NCBI GenBank assembly: GCA_005239655.1
Contig: SBBP01000024.1
Coordinates: forward strand, 1-7,005
Source of the DNA: Candidatus Microgenomatus auricola
GTDB lineage: Bacteria; Patescibacteriota; Patescibacteriia; UBA9570; XYC2-FULL-38-9
Length of the DNA stretch: 7,005 nucleotides
Direction: 5' to 3'
Shown: in pieces, positions 1 to 5,223 of the stretch
Numbering within the stretch: position 1 is the stretch's first letter
How the letters are laid out: every line of letters starts with the position of its first letter
The notes under the pieces: generated by a model
What the model saw: the letters and a program-made list of their open reading frames with translations, nothing else
Databases searched by the model: none
Told to the model about the DNA's origin: nothing
Made by a program: the position numbers and the translations under genes

Positions 1-963
1 ATTCAAATTCGGCGCACGGTTTTTGATCGTTTCCAAATCAGAATAGTAACCGAAATAAAAACCAAGATTTCCCTGCGTAAACGCCTCTAACGCATCCAAC
101 TGATCTTCATTCCACGTATACGTCACCCATGTTGGGCTGCTGAACTTAAAATAGAAATCCAACGCTTCAACCCCAGGAATACGATCGCCCACTTCTGCGG
201 CAAACGTAGGGTTCCCCTGTGGAGTTGCCATGACCGCACCATTTTGCAACATCAGCAGAGAGACGATATCCACAAAATAGGGAATGTTCTGTGCGGTTCC
301 AATTGCCGCTGCCGGTTGAACGATGTTCTTTTGATCATCACGCACCACCATGGCTTGTACTGCATTACGGAATTCCTCCCACGTCGTTGGTGGAACGGCC
401 ACTTGCGCGCGCGCCATCAAGTCGCGGTTGTAGTACAAACCCAATGTATCCAAACTCAGCGGTAAACCGTAGATTACATTGTCCGTTGTCACGTCAGCGG
501 CAACAACGTCCACAAATCGATCTTTCAGCTGCGAAACCGTCGGGAAAATCGTCGTCCGTGGTTCAACAATGAGTCGTTGCTTTCCCCATTTTTTCTCCAC
601 ATGAGCCGAACGCAGTTCAGCAAACTGCGGCATGGGCGAGATGAACTCCTTGAACTTTCCGAGTCGCCAGTTCGGCACCGAAAAAATATCCGGCCCTTCT
701 CCTTTTGACCACGCCCGAAACAGTTCATCTTCGTACTCTTCCGGCGTGAATGTACGCACGTCAAAACTCACATGTGGGTAGAGTGCCGAATAAGCTCCAG
801 TGAGATCAACAAAATCCTCTGCAGAATCTTCGGAACGCCAAATCGTGAGGGTGAATGCTTTTGGAGGGGGCAGTACTTCTCCGCCACACAACGCACCGCT
901 CGTCGTGAGAAAGACCAACAGCGCAGAAAGCAAAATAAAACGACGCGTTAGTGGTTTTCGCAT
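1..963 (-). CDS. Extracellular solute-binding protein, family 1 (carbohydrate ABC importer type), 3' end cut by window edge
   Basis: The first 321 codons are visible, read from an ATG at 963 with no stop before base 1; family members usually run to about 400-480 aa. Residues 1-26 form an export signal: basic start (MRKPLTRR), hydrophobic core (about 9-20), then TSGALCGG. Cys26 could be a lipidation site, but Leu at -1 is atypical for a lipobox; signal peptidase I cleavage after Ala24 is the alternative. Family features include GPDIFSVPNW (90-99), IYGLPLSLDTLGLYYNRDLM (164-183), PPTTWEEF (191-198), IPYFVD (227-232) and QGNLGFYFGYYSDL (297-310). These fit a periplasmic/surface-type sugar or oligosaccharide binding protein that feeds an ABC permease; the permease genes would lie outside the window. 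The start overlaps the end of the galU-like gene by 16 bp and has no clear Shine-Dalgarno, so translational coupling is likely. The substrate is not readable from the sequence. Confidence 0.9.
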   Translation of the reverse strand, partial: MRKPLTRRFILLSALLVFLTTSGALCGGEVLPPPKAFTLTIWRSEDSAEDFVDLTGAYSALYPHVSFDVRTFTPEEYEDELFRAWSKGEGPDIFSVPNWRLGKFKEFISPMPQFAELRSAHVEKKWGKQRLIVEPRTTIFPTVSQLKDRFVDVVAADVTTDNVIYGLPLSLDTLGLYYNRDLMARAQVAVPPTTWEEFRNAVQAMVVRDDQKNIVQPAAAIGTAQNIPYFVDIVSLLMLQNGAVMATPQGNPTFAAEVGDRIPGVEALDFYFKFSSPTWVTYTWNEDQLDALEAFTQGNLGFYFGYYSDLETIKNRAPNLN

Positions 964-1823
964 TGGGTTTGTATATACCGTTGGATATCTGGGCCAATAT
1001 CAGGATGTTTGAGCGCAAAGGCAATCATGGTCTTAATATATTCTGTTTTGTTGCCGCAGTCACGATACGTTCCTTCGAATTGCCTGGCATAGACTGATTG
1101 CTTCGAAATCAACAAACGAATGGCATCCGTGAGTTGAATTTCACCTCCAGCGCTCGGTGCGGTCCGTTCTAAACAGTCAAAAATTTCCGGCGTAAACAAC
1201 CACCGCCCACCAACCGCCAAGCGAGATGGTGCCGTGGATGGTTCTGGTTTTTCAATGATGTCCTTTAAGCGTGCAACGCGTTCACTCAGTTGCTCAGCGA
1301 CATCAATAATACCGTAGAGGGAGACGGCAGACGGCTCCACCTCCATGACACCAATGACTGATGCCTCATACTGTTTCGCTACCTCCATCAACTGTTTCGC
1401 TGCAGGGACAGTCGACTCCACTATATCATCTCCACCAAATACCATAAACGGTTCGTCGCCGACAACGTTCTGCGCCTGCAGTACGGCGTGCCCCAAACCC
1501 AATGGCTCGTGTTGTTGGACCGAGACAAAATCCGCTAAATTTGAAAGCGCGCGAATCATCTCTAACTCCTGCTGCTTCCCCCGTTGGGAAAGTATCGTTT
1601 CAAGCGCAATGTCCCGACCAAAATACTTCTCGATCGCCGCTTTATTCTCACTGTTCACAAAAATGATCTCCTCAATGCCTGCAGTAACTGCCTCTTCCAC
1701 AACGTACTGAATAACAGGCTTATCAACAATCGGGAGGAGTTCTTTTGGGAGTGCTTTTGTCGCAGGGAGATAGCGTGTTCCTAAGCCAGCAACCGGAATA
1801 ACCGCTTTACGTATTTCTTTCAT
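948..1823 (-). CDS. galU: UTP--glucose-1-phosphate uridylyltransferase (GalU/GtaB type)
   Basis: 291 aa, close to B. subtilis GtaB and slightly shorter than E. coli GalU. The enzyme makes UDP-glucose from UTP and glucose-1-phosphate in the cytoplasm, for envelope polysaccharides and glycolipids. The nucleotide-binding signature is AGLGTRYLPATKALPKELLP (12-31), followed by DKPVIQYVVEEA (34-45). QHEPLGLGHAV (104-114) is the uracil/substrate loop. GGDDIV (130-135) carries the metal-binding acidic residues. IIEKPEP (189-195) holds the sugar-phosphate lysine region, and GGEIQLTDAI (226-235) and DCGNKTEYIKTM (255-266) complete the family pattern. The usual GRYVL is GRWLF here (206-210). The C-terminus is complete. 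The start at 1823 directly follows a strong promoter and has no Shine-Dalgarno. It is the first gene of a unit with the solute-binding protein. A related nucleotidyltransferase with another sugar specificity is the main alternative. Confidence 0.95.
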   Translation of the reverse strand: MKEIRKAVIPVAGLGTRYLPATKALPKELLPIVDKPVIQYVVEEAVTAGIEEIIFVNSENKAAIEKYFGRDIALETILSQRGKQQELEMIRALSNLADFVSVQQHEPLGLGHAVLQAQNVVGDEPFMVFGGDDIVESTVPAAKQLMEVAKQYEASVIGVMEVEPSAVSLYGIIDVAEQLSERVARLKDIIEKPEPSTAPSRLAVGGRWLFTPEIFDCLERTAPSAGGEIQLTDAIRLLISKQSVYARQFEGTYRDCGNKTEYIKTMIAFALKHPDIGPDIQRYIQTQCENH

Positions 1824-1836
1824 AAAGAATGCAACT

Positions 1837-1865
1837 ACTATACAATTTTTTCCTGTGAATGTAAA
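1837..1865 (-). promoter_or_regulatory. Sigma70-like promoter for the galU-solute-binding-protein unit
   Basis: On the minus strand, TTTACA (1865-1860) is separated by exactly 17 bp from TATAGT (1842-1837); each hexamer matches consensus at five of six positions. Transcription would start near 1830, about 7 nt before the ATG at 1823, so the mRNA would be nearly leaderless. That agrees with the absence of a Shine-Dalgarno before this gene. The assignment is by motif and spacing only. Confidence 0.65.
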
Positions 1866-1867
1866 AT
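1839..1867 (+). promoter_or_regulatory. Possible divergent promoter for the PH-like gene, overlapping the galU promoter
   Basis: On the plus strand, TAAAAT (1862-1867, five of six) lies 17 bp after TATACA (1839-1844, four of six). A start near 1874 would give a leader of about 29 nt before the ATG at 1903. Both hexamers overlap those of the opposing galU promoter, so polymerase could occupy only one direction at a time. The -35 is weak and the region is AT-rich, so chance resemblance is possible. Confidence 0.35.
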
Positions 1868-1902
1868 ACGCAACGAAGTAGGCGTCTCACCGCAGATCGC
1901 AT

Positions 1903-2214
1903 ATGGACGACAGACCACAACATCATGAAATCATCACGCACGCTGGCATCGCCTATGCATACCATGGTTTGATGGTCATCATTGGCAATCTCGCAATTAC
2001 CAACAAACACGTCACGTTTACAACACATCGACTCAACTATAAACAGTTTACGATTTCCATTCCACTGGAACATATCCGTTCGGTCACACTCAAAAACCAC
2101 CTCCGCATTTTCAACCACGGATTGGTGATTACACAGCACAACGGAGCACAGGATATTTTTGCAGTCTGGCGACGGAAACGTTGGAAGGCGTGGATCGAAG
2201 AGGCTCAACGGTAG
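1903..2214 (+). CDS. Small PH/GRAM-like domain protein
   Basis: 103 aa, essentially one domain with no signal peptide and no clear membrane segment. The layout of beta strands and the closing helix resembles GRAM or bacterial PH-like domains: GNLAITNKHVTF (28-39) corresponds to the common G-x-L-x-l-T-x-x-r-l-x-F strand pair, then ISIPLEHIRSVTL (51-63), GLVIT (73-77), and a terminal Trp-rich helix VWRRKRWKAWIEEA (88-101). Such domains bind lipids or peptides in other proteins; here there is no attached enzymatic or membrane part, so the role is unknown. It is divergent from galU and ends 34 bp before the dehydrogenase start. The ATG at 1903 has no convincing Shine-Dalgarno; no better start lies nearby. 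The gene call is well supported by protein-like sequence, the family assignment less so. Confidence 0.7.
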   Translation: MDDRPQHHEIITHAGIAYAYHGLMVIIGNLAITNKHVTFTTHRLNYKQFTISIPLEHIRSVTLKNHLRIFNHGLVITQHNGAQDIFAVWRRKRWKAWIEEAQR

Positions 2215-2231
2215 TGATGCCGACATGAAGG

Positions 2232-2240
2232 TGCTATACT
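2232..2240 (+). promoter_or_regulatory. Extended -10 promoter before the SDR gene
   Basis: TGCTATACT is an extended -10 (TG, one base, TATACT). No good -35 is seen 16-18 bp upstream. Only 8 nt (2241-2248) separate it from the ATG at 2249, so the transcript would start at or next to the start codon. This decides the start: the in-frame ATGs at 2159 and 2225 would lie upstream of such a transcript. Confidence 0.5.
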
Positions 2241-2248
2241 CCTACAAC

Positions 2249-3088
2249 ATGTCAACACCACAGAACAGACACACGATTCTCATTACCGGCTCCTCTTCAG
2301 GCATTGGCCGTGCTTCAGCACAGCTGTTTGCGCAGAAGGGATGGAATGTGGTCGCGACGATGCGATCACCAGACAAAGAAACTGAACTGAACCGACTAGA
2401 ACACGTTCTCTGCACGCGTCTTGATGTCACTGATGCGTCATCGATTGCCGCTGCAATTCATGACGGTATCACCGCGTTCGGACGTATCGACGCAGTTCTG
2501 AATAACGCCGGATACGGACTCACTGGACCGTTTGAAGCCACAACGCGTGAGGAAATTCGCCGACAGTTCGACACGAATGTGTTCGGAACACTCGATGTCA
2601 TCCGTGCGATCCTTCCGCACTTTCGGCAGAACGGCGGAGGAACGATCCTCAACGTCACCTCCATGGGCGGACGCATTGCCTTGCCACTCTACAGTGTCTA
2701 CCATGGAACAAAGTGGGCGGTGGAGGGTTTTTCGGAATCACTACAGCATGAACTCCGGCCATTCAACATTCATGTCAAAATGATTGAACCCGGCGCGATT
2801 GCAACCGCATTCTACGATCGCTCCATGACCGTCGCAAAACAAAGCGGTCTCACGGCCTACGACACGATGGTCAACACCACACTGAAACGCATGAATGCCT
2901 CCGGCCGATCCGGATCTGCACCTGCAGATGTCGCACGCGTCATCTACGGTGCAGCCATGGACAAGTCGTGGAAACAGCGGTACCCTGCTGCTGGCAATGC
3001 ACGGGCCATCCTCTGGACCAGAAAACTCCTGCCGGATATCCTGTTCTCTGCGCTCCTGCGGCTCAACCTCATGCGCCCTAGACAATAA
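2249..3088 (+). CDS. Short-chain dehydrogenase/reductase (classical SDR)
   Basis: 279 aa from the chosen start, a normal length for a classical SDR with a small C-terminal extension. It is a cytosolic NAD(P)-dependent oxidoreductase with a Rossmann fold. Visible motifs in order: TGSSSGIG (13-20, cofactor glycine motif), LDVTD (58-62, adenine-ring Asp), NNAG (85-88), Asn110, Ser138 in NVTSMGG, and YHGTK with Tyr151 and Lys155, giving the full Asn-Ser-Tyr-Lys tetrad; then PGAI (181-184). An Arg at 39 after the second strand (ATMRSP) hints at NADP(H), which is inference. Upstream in-frame ATGs (2159, inside the previous gene, and 2225) were not used, because the SDR fold begins at HTILITG and an extended -10 sits just before 2249. 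The substrate cannot be read; many such proteins are annotated generically. Confidence 0.92.
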   Translation: MSTPQNRHTILITGSSSGIGRASAQLFAQKGWNVVATMRSPDKETELNRLEHVLCTRLDVTDASSIAAAIHDGITAFGRIDAVLNNAGYGLTGPFEATTREEIRRQFDTNVFGTLDVIRAILPHFRQNGGGTILNVTSMGGRIALPLYSVYHGTKWAVEGFSESLQHELRPFNIHVKMIEPGAIATAFYDRSMTVAKQSGLTAYDTMVNTTLKRMNASGRSGSAPADVARVIYGAAMDKSWKQRYPAAGNARAILWTRKLLPDILFSALLRLNLMRPRQ

Positions 3089-3106
3089 TGTAAAAAATGT
3101 CATAAC
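3079..3106 (+). promoter_or_regulatory. Possible promoter for the sigma factor operon
   Basis: TAGACA (3079-3084, five of six to TTGACA) is followed after 16 bp by CATAAC (3101-3106, four of six), which is preceded by TGT and so forms an extended -10. The -35 overlaps the last codons and stop of the SDR gene. Transcription would begin near 3113, again leaving a very short leader (about 13 nt) before the ATG at 3126. Autoregulation by the encoded sigma factor would be expected from the family, but no second copy of a distinct motif is visible to support it. Confidence 0.4.
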
Positions 3107-3125
3107 TGTAACCGTGATCGGACGT

Positions 3126-3671
3126 ATGTCACTGGAGAAAACAGAAAGCGAACTCATCTCCAAAGCCAAGTCAGGTGACCCTGCAGCAATTTCGAAACTC
3201 TACCAAATGCATGCACGGTCACTCTACCGCTTTATTTACTACAAAGTCAGCAACCGTCAGGACGCTGAAGACCTCACACAAGATGTCTTCATTGCGGCAT
3301 TTGCGGGGCTGCCTGGTTTTCGCGGTGAGGCCAAATTTCTCAACTGGTGTTACGAAATTGCGAAACGAAAAATCGCCGACCTCTGGAAGGAGAAATATCA
3401 AATGCCAACAGTTGATATTGAAGTGATCGTCGGGCTGCACACCGTCGACATGACCGCTGATGCGCTGGCAGAGCGCGATGCCGAGGACCAAGGTCATGTG
3501 CAGGCAGCGGAGACTGTTCTGGAAAAACTGAATGGCAACTACCGACTCGTCCTCGAATACCGATTCCTCAAAAATTACTCGATTAAAGAAACGGCTGAGG
3601 CCATGAACATCACGGTGAGCAATGCAAAGGTCCTCCAGCACCGAGCACTGAAAAAAGCATCACGATTATGA
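3126..3671 (+). CDS. ECF-like RNA polymerase sigma factor (sigma70 family)
   Basis: 181 aa, the size of an extracytoplasmic-function sigma factor with only regions 2 and 4. Region 2 spans about residues 20-92: Ile-Ser-Lys-Leu-Tyr then LYRFIYYKVSNRQDAEDLTQ (33-52) with the DAEDLTQDVF core-binding signature, and FLNWCYEIAKRKIADLWK (71-88) for -10 binding. A variable linker (93-124) leads to region 4 (about 127-181): LEKLNGNYRLVLEYRFLKN, then a helix-turn-helix, YSIKETAEAMNITVSNAKVL (151-170), and the usual basic end HRALKK. The ATG at 3126 follows a short leader; an upstream ORF extension to 2895 runs through the SDR gene and is not credible. It is the first of three genes joined by 4-bp overlaps, with a membrane protein in anti-sigma position next. 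The signal it answers is unknown. Confidence 0.93.
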   Translation: MSLEKTESELISKAKSGDPAAISKLYQMHARSLYRFIYYKVSNRQDAEDLTQDVFIAAFAGLPGFRGEAKFLNWCYEIAKRKIADLWKEKYQMPTVDIEVIVGLHTVDMTADALAERDAEDQGHVQAAETVLEKLNGNYRLVLEYRFLKNYSIKETAEAMNITVSNAKVLQHRALKKASRL

Positions 3672-4297
3672 GCGAAGCACCCAGCACACCACAAGAGCAG
3701 CGCGCTGCAGAGGAACTCAATGCAGCGATTGATGCCATGCGCCAAAAAAAATCACAAGCGCAGATGACACCATCGGCTGTGGAAATCGATGCGCAATTTC
3801 AGCAGCGTCTTGAAACAGAACTCGTGCGCCGTTTTGGAAATGATGAGTCTCGGGCACGGTGGAAAACGTGGGCACTGTTCACCGTTCCAACGGCATCACT
3901 CGCTCTCCTCGTTGTCGGAATCATCGCCGCAGTCAAACCTGAACTGTTCACCGGTCAACGCCGCAGTGACAATGAGTTGATTGCTCGAGACACCGCTACG
4001 GATGGCACGGTCAACACAAATACAACGACCACCACCAATGCAAATTCCAACACCAGCAGCAACGCCGAACAGCAAAACACAGAGGAAACGGTTCAAGAAC
4101 TCTTCCCCGAAATTGATGCGGAATTGGCCTCAATTGAACCAGAGCTCACGGATTTCACAGAAATCAAAAATGATATCGAATCCACAATGGAAGAACTCGA
4201 AGCACTGTTGGAAAACCTCGAGGCACTGGAATCCATGAGTTCCGACAGCACAGACGTTGACCAACAGTTGGAAGAACTTTCCTCAACACCGATATGA
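3668..4297 (+). CDS. Single-pass membrane protein in anti-sigma position, with acidic outer domain
   Basis: 209 aa. It starts on an ATGA overlap with the sigma gene stop, the classical translational coupling of sigma and anti-sigma pairs. Residues 1-60 are a hydrophilic, probably cytoplasmic and helical segment (EELNAAIDAMRQKKSQ; DAQFQQRLETELVRRFG). One membrane helix lies at about 68-89 (WALFTVPTASLALLVVGIIA), with Arg62, Arg64 and Lys66 before it, which favours N-in topology. Outside there is a Thr/Asn/Ser linker (114-138), then a strongly acidic helical tail (139-206; EIDAELASIEPELTDF, MEELEALLENLEALE). No HxxxCxxC zinc anti-sigma motif is present, so it is not a ZAS-type protein. Regulation of the sigma factor by sequestration is inferred from position and topology, not from a recognised domain. 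It could instead be an accessory sensor. The next gene overlaps its stop by 4 bp. Confidence 0.8.
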   Translation: MSEAPSTPQEQRAAEELNAAIDAMRQKKSQAQMTPSAVEIDAQFQQRLETELVRRFGNDESRARWKTWALFTVPTASLALLVVGIIAAVKPELFTGQRRSDNELIARDTATDGTVNTNTTTTTNANSNTSSNAEQQNTEETVQELFPEIDAELASIEPELTDFTEIKNDIESTMEELEALLENLEALESMSSDSTDVDQQLEELSSTPI

Positions 4298-5115
4298 ACA
4301 AGACAGTCATCACTCTACTCATCGGCGCTTTGGTGATGCCACACGCTACTTCCGCGATGGATATCGACGGCGTGCTTGCATTTTTTCATCGCGACAAAAA
4401 ACAACCCAACGTCGAACGGTCCAATAACAAAAACAAAGCCGATCGCGATCAGCTCCCACTGGAGATACGTGAACACACCAACGAGAATACGAATGCCGAC
4501 AGTAACACGAATACCGCGGACAGTAACACCAACAGTGACGCAAACGTGAACGCCGCAATTGAAGCACAACGCTTAGCAGAAATGAAGGTGCGCGTCAGCG
4601 CGCTCATCAACACGCTGCTCAGTCGAGTGAATAGTATACGCACGCAAGTCGAAAGCAACGACCAGATACGCAGTGAATTACAGGCCATTCTACTCTCGGA
4701 CCTCACACAGGATGCCGCCTTTTTACAATCTCAACAGAGCAAACTGACACAGGCATCAACGCGTGCTCAAGTACGAACCGTCGCCCAGGAAATTCGTGAG
4801 TACATGGTCACCCGACGCGCGCGTATCGGTGAACGACAAGAAAACTTTTCAGCAACTGTCAAAACACAACTGACCGAAACACAGCACACTGGCGAACGCA
4901 TGGTTCAGCGTCTTGAACAACTCAGCACGTCATTGAATGAGCGTGGAATTAATACAACAGAATTAGACAGCCTCATTGCCACGCACCGCTCAACGATTGA
5001 GGGCTTAGACGAACTCGACGTCGCACAAAATCCTGATGGCATTCGTGAACAGACCGAAGCCCTGCGATCACAAATTCAAAATATCGTCAGCACGATCAAA
5101 AACCTCGTGAAGTAA
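4294..5115 (+). CDS. Secreted helical/coiled-coil protein, third gene of the sigma operon
   Basis: 273 aa, not recognised as a named family. Residues 1-21 are a signal peptide (MNKTVITLLIGALV, then MPHATSA) with likely cleavage near Ala21. A basic, polar stretch (33-52) is followed by an Asn/Thr/Asp-rich linker (about 62-86) that contains two copies of the heptad ADSNTN[T/S]. Residues 87-273 look entirely helical and are rich in Gln, Glu, Arg, Thr and Ser, with a regular hydrophobic pattern suggesting coiled coils or a helical bundle. The segment RLEQLSTSLNERGINTTELD (206-225) resembles a helix-turn pattern I recall from secreted Patescibacteria proteins; this is from memory. No Cys is present in the mature part. 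The start overlaps the stop of the membrane protein gene by 4 bp, so the two are surely co-expressed. A role as outer partner, ligand or envelope target of the regulatory pair is inference. Confidence 0.85.
   Translation: MNKTVITLLIGALVMPHATSAMDIDGVLAFFHRDKKQPNVERSNNKNKADRDQLPLEIREHTNENTNADSNTNTADSNTNSDANVNAAIEAQRLAEMKVRVSALINTLLSRVNSIRTQVESNDQIRSELQAILLSDLTQDAAFLQSQQSKLTQASTRAQVRTVAQEIREYMVTRRARIGERQENFSATVKTQLTETQHTGERMVQRLEQLSTSLNERGINTTELDSLIATHRSTIEGLDELDVAQNPDGIREQTEALRSQIQNIVSTIKNLVK
4495..4536 (+). repeat. Two tandem 21-bp units coding ADSNTN[T/S]
   Basis: The units 4495-4515 and 4516-4536 match at 16 of 21 bases and share the 11-base core GACAGTAACAC. They are in frame and encode ADSNTNT then ADSNTNS in the linker of the secreted protein. 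This is a coding tandem duplication that probably sets linker length, not a regulatory repeat. Confidence 0.8.
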
Positions 5116-5117
5116 TC

Positions 5118-5143
5118 GTCAGCTGCAAATGATACTGACTTTT
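5118..5143 (+). terminator. Weak candidate terminator after the sigma operon
   Basis: GTCAG (5118-5122) can pair with CTGAC (5135-5139) across a 12-base loop, followed by TTTT; a second T6 run occurs at 5153-5158. The stem is only 5 bp, so the case is weak. The position, 2 bp after the stop codon of the last operon gene, is the main argument. The rest of the 108-bp gap holds the next promoter. Confidence 0.25.
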
Positions 5144-5167
5144 GCTACACGATTTTTTGTTATTACA

Positions 5168-5197
5168 TTGACAACACCGCTGCTCTCGCCGTAGGGT
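5168..5197 (+). promoter_or_regulatory. Promoter of the alpha/beta hydrolase gene
   Basis: A perfect TTGACA (5168-5173) is followed after 18 bp by TAGGGT (5192-5197), which keeps the key T-A-n-n-n-T positions. The ATG comes 26 nt after the -10, leaving room for the leader with its GGAGG. The same hexamer pair layout recurs before the next gene. Confidence 0.6.
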
Positions 5198-5214
5198 AGG
5201 AGTCGCAACTCAAC

Positions 5215-5219
5215 GGAGG
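5215..5219 (+). promoter_or_regulatory. Shine-Dalgarno GGAGG fixing the hydrolase start
   Basis: GGAGG lies 4 nt before the ATG at 5224, a slightly short but usable spacing. It supports 5224 over the next in-frame ATG at 5263. None of the genes to the left has a comparable site. Confidence 0.7.
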
Positions 5220-5223
5220 CGTC

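Noticed and set aside
1807..2226. 139-codon minus-strand frame over the PH-like gene and galU promoter
   Set aside because: It covers the galU promoter and start, is rich in Cys and Val without a domain pattern, and opposes a protein-like plus-strand frame.
2159..2248. N-terminal extension of the SDR by 30 residues
   Set aside because: It would start inside the preceding gene, is unlike any SDR N-terminus, and an extended -10 lies just before the ATG at 2249.
2895..3125. N-terminal extension of the sigma factor by 77 residues
   Set aside because: It runs through the SDR coding region in another frame and adds nothing sigma-like; region 2 starts normally after the ATG at 3126.
4014..4070. 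Simple-sequence repeat or CRISPR-like array in the Asn/Thr linker of the membrane protein
   Set aside because: It is in-frame coding low complexity with no constant repeat unit or spacers.
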